From the NCBI GenBank assembly GCA_016801885.1, contig CM028894.1:8129241-8193240 (forward strand): a stretch of DNA of 64,000 nt, written 5' to 3'. The DNA is from Toxotes chatareus (lineage: Eukaryota; Chordata; Actinopteri; Toxotidae). Both the position numbers and the translations under genes were made by a program. Under the pieces are notes generated by a model. That model was not told where the DNA came from. It ran no database searches and saw only the letters and a program-made list of their open reading frames with translations. Shown here piece by piece: positions 12,420 to 23,600 of this stretch. How positions within the stretch are numbered: position 1 is the stretch's first letter; each line of letters starts with the position of its first letter.

Positions 12420-12694
12420 CTTCAGTTCACGTCCACTGAAGCACCTCAGGTCTTTTAACTCCTGTCGACCCCTCGCGGCGAAAACCTGTCAGAAGCCAGT
12501 GAGGACTCAGTCCTCTGGACAGGAGGGTGGACACGTACGCTGGGCCTTTTCCTGGCAGAGCTCGGGACTCATGAAGAGGTGGGATCTTTACGGGCAGGAA
12601 CATCCATTTCCCTTCTCCCGGCGAAACATCTGTCTGGGTGGATTCTGTGGTTGTTTCTCTCCCGAAGCAGCTGGAGAGTTAAAGGTGTGAAGCT
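12420..12694 (+). promoter_or_regulatory. 5' leader and proximal promoter of the tetraspanin gene
   Basis: A modestly CpG-rich stretch ('cgtccact', 'gtcgacccctcgcggcg') lies directly before the ATG at 12695. No TATA box was recognised. The open frame at 12499-12690 ends before the ATG and is regarded as leader sequence. Confidence 0.45.
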
Positions 12695-15553
12695 ATGGCT
12701 GCTGAGATAGATGACAACAGGGAAACATGTTACAGGAAGCCCAGTCCCAAACTGTGGACTGCAACACTGTTGGTTTTCACATATGCGGTAGGTATTTTAC
12801 TTTCACTTTATGATTGGATAGATAGATAGACAGATAGATAGATAGATAGAATGCAGTGGAGTATAATGTAGCTCTTCTTACCTTTACAAAAAGTTATACT
12901 TTACTCTTGTGTACAGTAAAACTGATGTTGCGTTCCAGGTCTGGTGTGTAGTGCTGCCCATCTTGACAGCATTGGGACACCTTCTGAACAGCCAGAGCTT
13001 TGAATGTGGGAACAGTGATGAGGTAAAACTATACAAGCTTGTGAACATTTGTTAGGGTTGCTCCTTCATCACAGTAGCAACAATAAATACATTGTTGTGT
13101 GCATATTTAATCATTATTACAGAAATTCTTATACAGAATAAATAGTGCTTAGAATAAAGCAGATGTTACTACTACTACTACTACTACTACTATTATACAA
13201 TACCTGAGTTTTGGTACAAATTTTTGGAAAAACTGAATATTTTTGCTTTAATCAAAAACTAAATGATCAATGAATACATTAACAAGACTACAGATCTGAT
13301 CAAGACATTTGATTCCAGCTTGTAGTACTGATTGACATTTAATACCCAGACCTAGCCAGTATCGTTGTCCATGTTGATATGATTTTGTTCTTTTAGGATG
13401 ATTCCAGGCTGAAAAGGAAGGCCTTACTGGTGTATTTGTGGTCAGGCCTCAGTCTGCCCATCTGTATCTTGCTGCTGGTGAAAATTTGGATAAGGAAGAG
13501 CTTTTATTTGGTGGTATGTACCTGTGTGCGAGAAGTGATATATATGTGTATCGATATGTTCATCAAGGGAAAAAAACATAATTAAGCTGTCTTTCCTGTC
13601 TCTTGTTGCCTCTCCATAGTTATTTGGCTCAATCTGTATCCTGTTTGTGGTTATGGTTATTTCTTTTACAAAGACTTGGGAAAAAGAGACTCAGGTGAGA
13701 AACTCCCAGCTTGCTTTTGGAGTTGAGTTCTGTATACATGAACTAACATTAGAGTGAAAGTTCAGTAATGACACTGGAAACTGCAGATTGACACGCACAC
13801 AAAAAAGAGGCTTTCATCCATATCATCTGTGGATTGTTCAGTGGATGGACTTTGCAGTGGGAAAATAATTGGCAGGTGTTCATCTTTCTTTTTCTTTTGC
13901 CTCTAGGAAAAAGAAATGTTTAAGAAGCGTTACCTGGCCCTGAAACCTCTGAGAGATTTACCAGGAAACACACAAACTCATTTGAATGACACAAACTGTC
14001 CTGCACTCAACAATGTGCACCGCTGGCAGGCTGAGGTATGCCACTGTGCACGTGTTCTCATTTAAACATACTTAAACTTACTTCCTCTTTGTAAGTAGCT
14101 CTAAATTACCTCTGGTTTGTGTTTGTGTGCTTGGTCCAGTTTAAGTGTTGTGGACTTGAAGGCTACCAAGACTGGGGGTCCGCGATCCCAGACTCATGCT
14201 TATGTGAGGGAGAGGACAACCGCTCTGGATGTGTGAGTCATTCACCTTTTAAACTACACTACAAACATTAATTTAAGGTGACAGATTTAAAACAACTGTA
14301 GTGTAGAGGTTAATGTATTGTGTATTGTGTTATTTCCATAACACAATGTACTGAATATTTTACAGTGTTTGGAACAGACATGTAATGTTTACCTTCCTGT
14401 TTTAGGTTCGAGTTAGAGACATCCTCATTTATGAGAAGGTAAAATTCAGCTATAGTTTAAACAAACTGCTTTGTCCCAGTCTTGCTTGAGTTCTGCTTTA
14501 TTAAAGGCCCTTAAAACATTTTTATCTCAATCAAACATTCATTGTGTTTGTGTGTGTGTGTGCAGCCTTGTCTCCCTACAGTCTTATCCCTTGAACAAGA
14601 AGGCAGCTCCATGTTTTGGCCCGCCATGATAGTTTGGGTAAGAATTATTACATTATAATTAGCAGATCTTTCTACTTGTTTGAATATTCATTAAAGACAC
14701 AGTGAAATCGTCTTAGCATCACAAGAAAAAATGGTGGGAGACAGCCCTAATCCTTTCTCTCTCCAGCCCATTGTCTCAAAGTGATTTGAGACTTGACTTT
14801 TTTTTATGTTTTCACTGAACGTTGTGTTTTCTTTTTTGTTTAGATGACCATCACTGGAGCTTTAATTTTCACCTTGGTGTTGCTTGTTGCGGTCTTTTGT
14901 TGTGTGTGTAGTTATTGGGTAAGCATGATGACATGATGATTTTTTTACAGAAATAATATCAATTATAATAAAAACAATCCAAAAATGAACATAAGACAAT
15001 ATGATTTCCTTGTTCTTAGCTCTACTGGCAACCATGCTGTTATGCACTGAGGGACTGGATATACACATTGAGCGGACGAGAGGTAATGGTTCCAGTGGTA
15101 TTCCTAAGAAAGAACAATAATAACCAAAAACAGGAGGAAAACGGAAAAGATGGGGAAGTAAAAGAAAGTGGCATGAACGAGAGCGTAGTCCTGGACACAG
15201 CGTACGGAACAACTGTGGAAGGAGAGGTACGAGAAGCAAAGGAACGGCAATGGGATGACAACGTAATGAGCATGATCCCTCTGTCAGAGCTGAGGAGGCT
15301 GCAGAAAGAGCTGGACCCGCCTCCTATACAACATCAGATTCAAGGTCTGTGTGTACTTCCTTGTACACCCAAGAGTTTCTACCTAATCTTGATAGAGGAG
15401 GGTTCACCGCTGCTACCCAGTAATGCCGTGTTGGCTGATCCCGACAAACCTTCTACATGTTATTGGGCTGAGGGACACCACAGGTTCTTCATCGAGGATA
15501 CCGTTTGGCCGAAAGACATAACACCACAAGGTACTCCACCGTTGTGGTGTTAA
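12695..15553 (+). CDS. Tetraspanin with long cytoplasmic tail (10 exons)
   Basis: Tetraspanins are four-pass membrane proteins that organise receptor and adhesion complexes. Exons: 12695-12787, 12939-13022, 13397-13513, 13620-13694, 13907-14035, 14140-14232, 14406-14438, 14566-14637, 14844-14918, 15020-15553. Every junction is GT-AG in phase 0, giving 434 residues. Hydrophobic segments lie at about 20-45, 68-90, 94-114 and 228-255. The large loop carries the CCG signature (FKCCGLEGY, Cys169-Cys170-Gly171) followed by SCLC, GC and PC cysteines. N-glycosylation is possible at NDT in the loop. The tail after TM4 is about 175 residues and charged, far longer than the few to tens of residues usual in the family; its last 60-70 residues could instead be read-through past a missed donor. 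The subfamily was not assigned; fish-specific tetraspanins and peripherin-like members are alternatives. Confidence 0.85.
12815..12850. repeat. (GATA)n microsatellite in tetraspanin intron 1
   Basis: About nine tetranucleotide units with one cagata variant. Confidence 0.95.
13167..13192. repeat. (TAC)n repeat in tetraspanin intron 2
   Basis: About eight tandem tac units. Confidence 0.9.
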
Positions 15554-16545
15554 ACTGTGAGTTTGTGCTGCTGCTGTCGATACAACACTGTGCTGCGTGT
15601 TTTCACACTGCATTTCACGCACTGCAAAATGTCATATCCAAAGAACTGTGGATTAGAAACAGAGCTGTGGTACAGTATGAGTGTCTCACTCAGTACCAAA
15701 CAAATATTGGATCGGACTGCCATGAAATTTTATACAGACATTCATGGTCCCATGTCAGAGGATGAATCCTACTGACTTTGGTGATCCTCTGAGTTTTTCC
15801 TCTTTCTCCCAATCCATCCAATAGTTGTTCACCAGAAGAGTCTCTTGTCTTTGATCGCTGGTCAACAAAATAGCATTATGTCAAAGTTATGGCCTTGTGA
15901 CGGGAAACGGTGGCGTGTTTATAAGTCGTTGCCTAGCATTTCCCCTCTGGTCTCCCCTCATTCCACTTCAGCTAATCTAATACAAGCAGAGCAGGAACTT
16001 CTGGCTGACTGCAGTTATTGTAAACAGCACAAAATCATCTATGTATGTGCGGGTGAGAGTGTAGTCTCTGTGGGCTACTCAAGATTTTTCCTGAGAAAAG
16101 ACTTTTTTTAATGGTTATTTTTCTACACATTAGTTGTGTTTAAAAAGTTTCACGTACTCTGATCCTTTAGTGGAAGCGGCTTTAACCAAAATTTTTACAC
16201 TCAGTGTGAAAGAGGTAGCTTTCAGTGATGAACTGACAGATAATTATCACCTGAATCTGCAGCTCGTCCTGGATTTATGCAGCTTTGTAGTGAGTTTCAG
16301 CTCATTGTTTATCTGTCTGGGCCAAAACTTTACTGTTCTGGTTCACTTGCGATGGCGTTTACAGCCACAGCAGGCAAAGGTCTAAGGGTCCACTGTGCAC
16401 TACCTGCTCCACAGACAGACATGTTACAGAAATACATCCTCAGTTACATGTTTCAAGTTTCTTTTAATGAATGTGATGAAACCTCTACAAGATTGTGGAA
16501 AAATGAACCTCAATAATGTTTGAAGTGTAACACATTCAAAATAAA
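15554..16545 (+). other. Tetraspanin 3' untranslated region
   Basis: It follows the stop codon and ends at an AATAAA at 16540-16545; a second possible signal cluster (aataaataaa) lies near 16585. A dispersed repeat is embedded in it. No further coding exon was recognised. The extent is inferred from the polyadenylation signal. Confidence 0.5.
15690..15810 (+). repeat. Dispersed teleost repeat ('tgccatgaaattttatacagacattcatgg' family)
   Basis: It contains 'attggatcggactgcc', 'gacattcatggtccc' and 'actttggtgatcctctga' in the order of a very common fish repeat often found in UTRs. The same family recurs at 43545-43830, where the 'cagcctcacagagctgctag' end is also present. Confidence 0.65.
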
Positions 16546-17627
16546 TTGTAAAACTTTGGAATACATATGTAAACAGTTATTTAAATAAATAAAATTGTGC
16601 ACAAAATCAGTTCATACTGACAAAAAAAATGAGAATTAACTTAAAGAATTACTTAATAACTTTAACCTTTCACCAAACATTACAAATAAGTGCAAAGACA
16701 GAAGATTTAACAAGTGATACCTGAAATAAGACCAAAAAGCAAATGTAGGCTGTGGTTACAGCGACAGAGGCCTTGTGTGTATATCTCTTTTTGCATGTGC
16801 TTTGATTCACTTGTTTTATGTTTAAGTACAAAATATTTAAATATTAGAAAAAATGTTTTCTGCGAGAGCACAGCATTTTCTGTGACTTTCACCAGGTCAA
16901 GATCAGAAATGTCATTTTTGTCCCTCAAGCCCTGAGCATCCTGGTTTTAGTGGCATGGCTCCAATGTTAATAATCACATAGACACTCTAGTTGAGGGAAA
17001 CAAAAACACACATGCACACACACAATACATTACAGCCTAAAGTAGGTCTTTGTGTCTGAAGAATGTAAAAGTATTTGAAGTATATACAGAGGCAGATGTA
17101 AATTCCAGTGGGCCCGGACAGGCTCTCTTCTGTAAACAGCTGCACACCACAGCATTAAATATCACAGTTTTTGCATTAATGTCCTTGTTATTTTTCCTCT
17201 AATTGTTTCTCTTTGTCCATCTGCTTCTGTTGTGTCGTCTCGGCGATGGGTGGTTTCATGACTCTGGCACAGACAGGAAAAGATTTTAAATATCAATACC
17301 TCTGTGCCAAGGTAACAAAACCTGTATGCCAGCGCCCTGAAAACTCACTAATTTACATGCTATGGGTTATATTTACAGCTATCTGCAAGAAAGTGAGTAA
17401 GTGCATTTCCCAAAATTTTGAAGTTGTCCTATAAAGGTGGTTTATCCAGTAGCGGGAAACAACATTTGTGCATTTCACTTCATAAACATACAAAAACAGT
17501 TATATCCTCACAGCTGTAACACAGCTTTGAAACAGGAAGAAAACCAGGGATCACTTCCCTCTTCCCTTACATTGCAAAAAATGGCAGAAATCAAGCATAA
17601 CAAAATCAAACTGTCACAGCTCCCTGC
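16546..17627. other. Short intergenic stretch between convergent genes
   Basis: It separates the 3' ends of the tetraspanin (+) and the Myb-array gene (-). Part of it is presumably the 3' UTR of the minus-strand gene, whose polyadenylation signal I did not find. No exon was recognised. Confidence 0.4.
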
Positions 17628-20600
17628 TTAGCAAAGGCACTTTCCAGGTGTTAAAGTTGCTGCATAATGCAAAATGATGAAAGAGCTCACAGGTGAGGCA
17701 TTGTGACTACTTACCTACAACATCGGGTGTATCGTCAGTCAGTGGATCAGAGTTCATTACGTACTTGCTGCCAAATATGTGCACCAATTGTTCAAAGAAC
17801 TTGCACTCCTGCTTCTCCCCTCTGGAAACATGAGACAGAATTTTAGAGTTTGTTTAACAGAGGCTGAAAATTATTCAAATAACAAAATTCTGCTATGAAG
17901 TTTAAAACATGTTAAGAGGATAAAACTGTATTTAGAATGGATGTTTAGACCTACAGCACAGAACCACATTATGACACAGGCAACGAACAACTTCACTCAC
18001 TTTCTGCCTTCTAGGAAGTGTCTGAAATTGGCCCTCAGCCTCTTTATCCTGGTCTGACACTGTTCCGGAGTGCGCAGGTAGCCTTGGCTGGACATGACCT
18101 GAGAGATTTGGATAAAGATGTGTTTGTTTTTGGTGCAGCCCTTCAAGTTCTCCTGGATCTCCTCGCTCCCCCAAATGTCCAGGAGGGCCTCTGTCTCCCC
18201 GTCGCTCCAGGGCAGCTTTGTGCTGTCAGCCACCCACTGGTTACTTGAGGCAGCTAACAGAGAAGAGTTCACAGATTAAGAACACACATAAAATGATTAA
18301 ATGAAGCCATTGTGAATTTTCTTTTTCTTTCACCTTTCTTTTGGCTCAGTTCAGGTACACAGTCGTCTGGCTCATCTGTGACTGGTGTGTCAGCGACTGA
18401 GCCGTCTACTTTCAACTCCTTCCTGAAGATGTTCTCCATCTCAGTGAAGAACTTAAAGTCCTCCCTGAATGTAAAAAAAAAACATTAGTAAAAGATTTAA
18501 TCAACCAAAACTAATGCTATTAACAACCATCACAATAATATAAATGAAGTTTTTAGAAGAAATTACTGCTTTGTCTTCACTGACTTTTCATGGAGGAAGC
18601 CATGTTTGAGGCGCTTGATGCGGGTGTAGCACTGCTCCGAGGTCCTTATAAATCCTTGGTCGTTCATCTTCTCGGAGATGTACTCAAACACGTGTCGGTT
18701 CTTCAGGCAGCCCTTCAGGGTGAGCTGGACACTGTCTTCACCCCAGATCTCCAGCAGGGTGCGAGTCTCCTGGTCTGACCAGGGCATCTTTCTGCTCAGG
18801 TCGGCTAAGAGGTGGCTGGTCGAGGGCCGCTCGTCTAACACATGAAACAACAGCCTTATAAATGTCTGTTAATCTTAAATTCACACAATATCTGCACAAG
18901 AACACTGCAGAGTTCTCCAAATGTGTGATAAGAAAAATTGCACAAATAGATTTGATGATATTTAATCTTTACACAAGTCAGGATCCTTGTCTATAAAGGG
19001 TTGTGAGGTGGCGTCAGCAGCAGTACTGTCCACATCAGCAAACAAAGAGTTGTCACCAAGCACCGGAGCCAGGCGATGGAAGTATCGAAACATTGCGGGT
19101 CGTCCTCCACTTCTACAGAACATGGATCAAAGGTAAGCTGGAAACAGCTGAATTTATGAAGCCAAACACCCACTCGACAAATCAATCATTTGTTTATTTT
19201 TATTTACCTCTGGCTGTTGCAGTAACGCCTGTAAGTCTTTTTCAACCTTTTGATCCGGGAGTGGCACTGCTCCGCTGTCCTCAGGTATCCCATCGCGGCC
19301 ATTTTCTCCGATATGTCAGCGAATACGTGGCCGTTGCGGACGCAGGTTTTCAGGCTGTGCTGCACGTCATCTGAAGCCCACACCTCAATGAGAGCGACAG
19401 TCTCCTGCTCTGTCCACACTGTGTTCACACCATCAATACCTACTGCAGGTGGAAATAAAAAGACATTGGATCTGTGATTAAATGTTTATCCAACGAAGCA
19501 TTTCTTCTGCTGTTGTGCAAATGGATAAAAACGCCTCTACCTGCATCCTGGTCTGCTTGTTCATCTCTTTCATCATACTCATCAATAGAAACTGCTTCCT
19601 GTCCCAGTATTTGTTCCAGCTGGTCATAGAATTTATAATCTACTCTTCTTCCGCATCTAAAAGGTGTGAAAAGAAATGAATATGAACCATTACCAAGATA
19701 GTTGATTACATTTGTAAGCATATAAACAGGTAAACATAGAAAGATTCTTCTCACTTCTTTCTGTCGTAGCACTGTCGAAAGTTGTTCCTCAGGGACTTGA
19801 CTTTCCAGCGGCACTGCTCAGAGGTTTTGGAGTAGCCGAGGTCCTGCATTCTCTCCGAAATGTCGGCATAAACGTGTCCGTTATGGATAAAACCCCTCAG
19901 CGCCCTCTGAACATCTTCTTCGCCCCAAATATCAATGAGCGCTAGGGTCTCTTCATCTGACCACGAGCTGGGTGCTGGTTTTTCTGTTGACAAGCTGATT
20001 TCTACATCTTTCAACAGAAACACAGTGCTTGTCACTGCTCTCACTAGTTTTGGTAAGAGTGGACTTCTTGATGATTTAAGACTAGTATTCTTCGACCGTA
20101 TTTATATCTCAGCCATTACATACAGTACAGCACAAATTTTAAAATGATAGGTGATAGGTTTTTTGCACCTAACTAACAATAAACAAGCTCATTATGATAG
20201 AGGTAAGTGTATTAGATATTTGCGTTATGTAATTCCTGAAAGCAATTGCAGTTCACATCTATTTACTCCCATTGAGATTGCAACTTAGTCATTACTGCAC
20301 TGTGCAAATTTTATTTAAATGTTACTATACTGAATACGCCATAAAAGAGTTTATTTATGACACCTGAAGCCTCAGCTTTTCTAGTTTTTGTTATTTTGCA
20401 TTTATACTGCATCAACGAAATCATTTCAAACACTGCACATGTTGATTACATTGGTGTAAAACTGTATGACTGTACCCACAATCAATAAAGAGTGCAATAC
20501 TGAGTATGGATGTCTGCTGCAGATGCGCTGCACTGAGTTGATGAGGGGATATTTTACCTGTTTCAGTCAGTGATTCAGCATTGGAGTCTTCTGATATTTC

Positions 20601-23600
20601 AATGGAGTCGGTTACCACTGTGGAAGATGTTGACGGCTGCTTGTCCAGGATTTGTTCCAGCAGATCGTAGAATTTAAAATCGATTTTATCAGTCCCAGAT
20701 GAGCTGCAGAGAGCAAAGGCAGGTGTATCAACACATTCATGTCGAGCCAACAGCGCAGAATACAAAAGAGATATTCCTTTGCAGTTTTTACCTCATGTTT
20801 TCTTGACACTGGCGATAGTTAGCTTTGAGCCGTTTGATCCTGGTGTGGCATTGATCTGCAGTGCGGGAGTAGCCACTGGCGCTGAGTTTCTCTGATATTT
20901 CAGTGAAAATGTGGCCGTTGTGTGGGTAGCGTCTCAGGCTCTGCTGGACCTAAATGTATGTAAAATTCATATTAAAGGTAACATCCTCTTGTGAGCTATT
21001 ACTATGTACTTGGTTTAAATGGACCTGGTGCTCTGTGTGACCAGAGGGCTCACAGAGCACCAGCTCAACAGGAGGACAAAGCATCCTACATGATCAAAGC
21101 CTTAAAACACATCTAAAGAAGTTATACAGTTTACATAAGCCTGGTTATGTAAATTAAAGGTATAATTATAACTGTGATGTTGTCCTCTACCTGTGGGTTT
21201 CCCCAGATCTCCAGAAGGATGATTGTCTCTTTGTCGGACCAGGGGACTTTCTTCCTGTCTTCTTGAATACCCACAGTAGACTCTGAAGAATCACAAAGAA
21301 AAAAAAAGAAAATAGAAATCTGACTAAATAGTAACTAATTTTAGAAGCTGTATAATAAATCTCTGAATGAATGACCTGTCACCAGATGTCAAGCACCACA
21401 GCTGGATATCCGGGCTGTTCTCCCATGCCCCCCTGCAGTCAATAAAGAATATCTATGTTTACCAGTCTCATGATGGGAGTAGGCAGGAAAGTCATTGTCT
21501 TCAGACTCTCCTGGTATTTCATCCAGCTGTGTCACTGAAGGGAAGTCCTTCACTAAAATTCTTCCCAGTTCATTGTAAAACTTGCACTCAACATGCCCTT
21601 GTCCTTTCAAGCTACAGTTTGGGGATAAAAAGAGAGAAGATATATAGATTTAAAAAAACAGGTCAAACCTTTTATTTTATTCTCTCTATTGCAAACGCAC
21701 ATACTTGTTTTGGTAGCACTGCCTGAAGCTTGCTTTCAGCCTTTTCAGCCTCGTCTGGCACTGCTCTGGTGTTCGGGAGAAGCCCTGGGCGGCCATCTTT
21801 TTGGATATGATGGAAAAAATGTGTCCGGTTCTGTGCATCCCTCTCAGCTCCTGTTGCATCTTGTCTTCACCCCACGTTTTGATGAGGGCCAGTGTCTCCA
21901 TGTCTGTCCATGGAACGCTTCTAGTTCCTTAAAAACATATGTAACATTGTTTAGTATAGTGGAATAATAAAAGTACAATAATTGTACAAGAATGTGTCAT
22001 TTTAATAAAAACATATATTGCGGTTAATGTTAATTATCAAACAGTAGTGGTTTTATGAACTCACTAATTACAAAAATATGATACTGTACCAATTTCCAGA
22101 TTGCTTGTTTGGCCGAGAAACTGCAAGTCCTCATCACCTTCATCATCTTCATCTACAACCTCCTCAACATCGTAGGTGACCTCAGGAACAGCCGAAGGAG
22201 CTGAGGAGCTGAGGACGCACTCGAGCTGCTCATAAAATTTACACTCAAGCCTGGAGTTTCCTCTGGTGGAAGATCAGGGAGAGTATTGGCACTATTTCTC
22301 TGTTGTTTCACAAATTACAGCTGAATTTTGAGGGAAATATTGTCCTCTGACAAATTTCATTCATTGGACACAAAGAAATGAAGACAGATACTGAATTGTG
22401 TCATTTAATACTGACTTGTTGTTCTGGCGGAAGCATTTCTTTAGTCGTTTGATCCTTGTCTGGCACTGCTCCACTGTCCTCATGTAGCCCCTCTCTGCCA
22501 TCTTCTGTGCGATTTGCGTGAATATGTGACGGTTTTTTAAGCAGCCCTTTAAAGCCCGCTGCACCGAGTCCTTCCCCCAAATGTCGAGCAGATTGAGCGT
22601 CTCCTCGTCGGACCAGGGAACTTTTGTGTCCGTTACAACTGGGAAAGAACTTTCCTGAGAGTCTAAGATAAACCAAAAGTATTAGTTAAAGGCCTGAGCT
22701 CAGACAAATAGAAACAAGTATCCACTGATTCACAGATAAACAGTACAAACCTGTATATTCTCCCCATATCGAGATTAGAGGAGATTCACCTGAATTCTCA
22801 TCATCCACTGAGGAATCCCTGGAAAGATGGAAAACACTCCAAAGATAAATCTGAAGTGTTGGCTTACACACCATTTTCTAATCAGATCAACGTAATTTCT
22901 CTCCCTTTGTGGTTCACAAAAAATAGCTTGGAGGTGTTTGGGTTTGTAGTATTTGTATAATGGTTGGAAAGGAACATAATTTGGATGTAATTCAGCAATA
23001 ATATGAAATATGAAGGGTGAGAGAGATGGAAAGATTGGGTGTTAAACAGATTTAAAGCCAAGGGAGACAAATGTGTGTTCTGAGATGATTAAGAAAGAAA
23101 AAAAAATTAATAAAAATAAAAGAGAGAAAAGTCATTCTTGTCAAATGAACCAATAGGAAACCCTGCTTTTATATCTTTGTGTGTAACAAATGAACAAAAC
23201 ATTTCTGGGAATCTTACAAGAAAGCTGACGCCTCTGCAGGCTGCTTAGTGGGAATGTCTACACCTCCGCTCAGCTTCCTCTTCCTGAGAACCCTCACTCC
23301 TCTCAAGCTTTGGCTGTCCCCACTGGCTGCTGAGTCTGTGTCCACAGTCTCATTAGCTGTAGTGAGGTCTATGGTTTCATCACATGATGGTGTACTACTT
23401 GAGTTTTGCACTTTCCTCTCCTGAGAAATGTTCCCGCCCCTAACCTGCAGCTGCCAACTGCCAGAGTCCCTTGTCTCCTTGAGTCTTTGTCTGATTGTTT
23501 CAGAGCTGCCTGCCTTCTCCAGGCCGCTTGCGTCGATGGGAGCATCGAGAGGTCCTTTGTGCTCTGGAGAGGCTGAGTCTTTGAGAGCAGGTGAGCAGGA

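Noticed and set aside
17932..18174. Minus-strand frame overlapping Myb cassette 7
   Set aside because: Wrong frame of a Myb exon; the proper frame has the conserved W, EQC and RIKRL positions and correct phases.
18018..18248. Plus-strand frame antisense to Myb cassette 7
   Set aside because: Antisense shadow of a strongly coding exon; similar antisense frames occur opposite other Myb exons for the same reason.
17715..22662. Telomere-type Myb (telobox) repeats
   Set aside because: The V-D-L-K-D-K-W-R type signature of TRF Myb domains is missing; the recognition helix reads Q-C-x-x-R-I-K-R-L-K, as in trihelix-like Myb/SANT domains.
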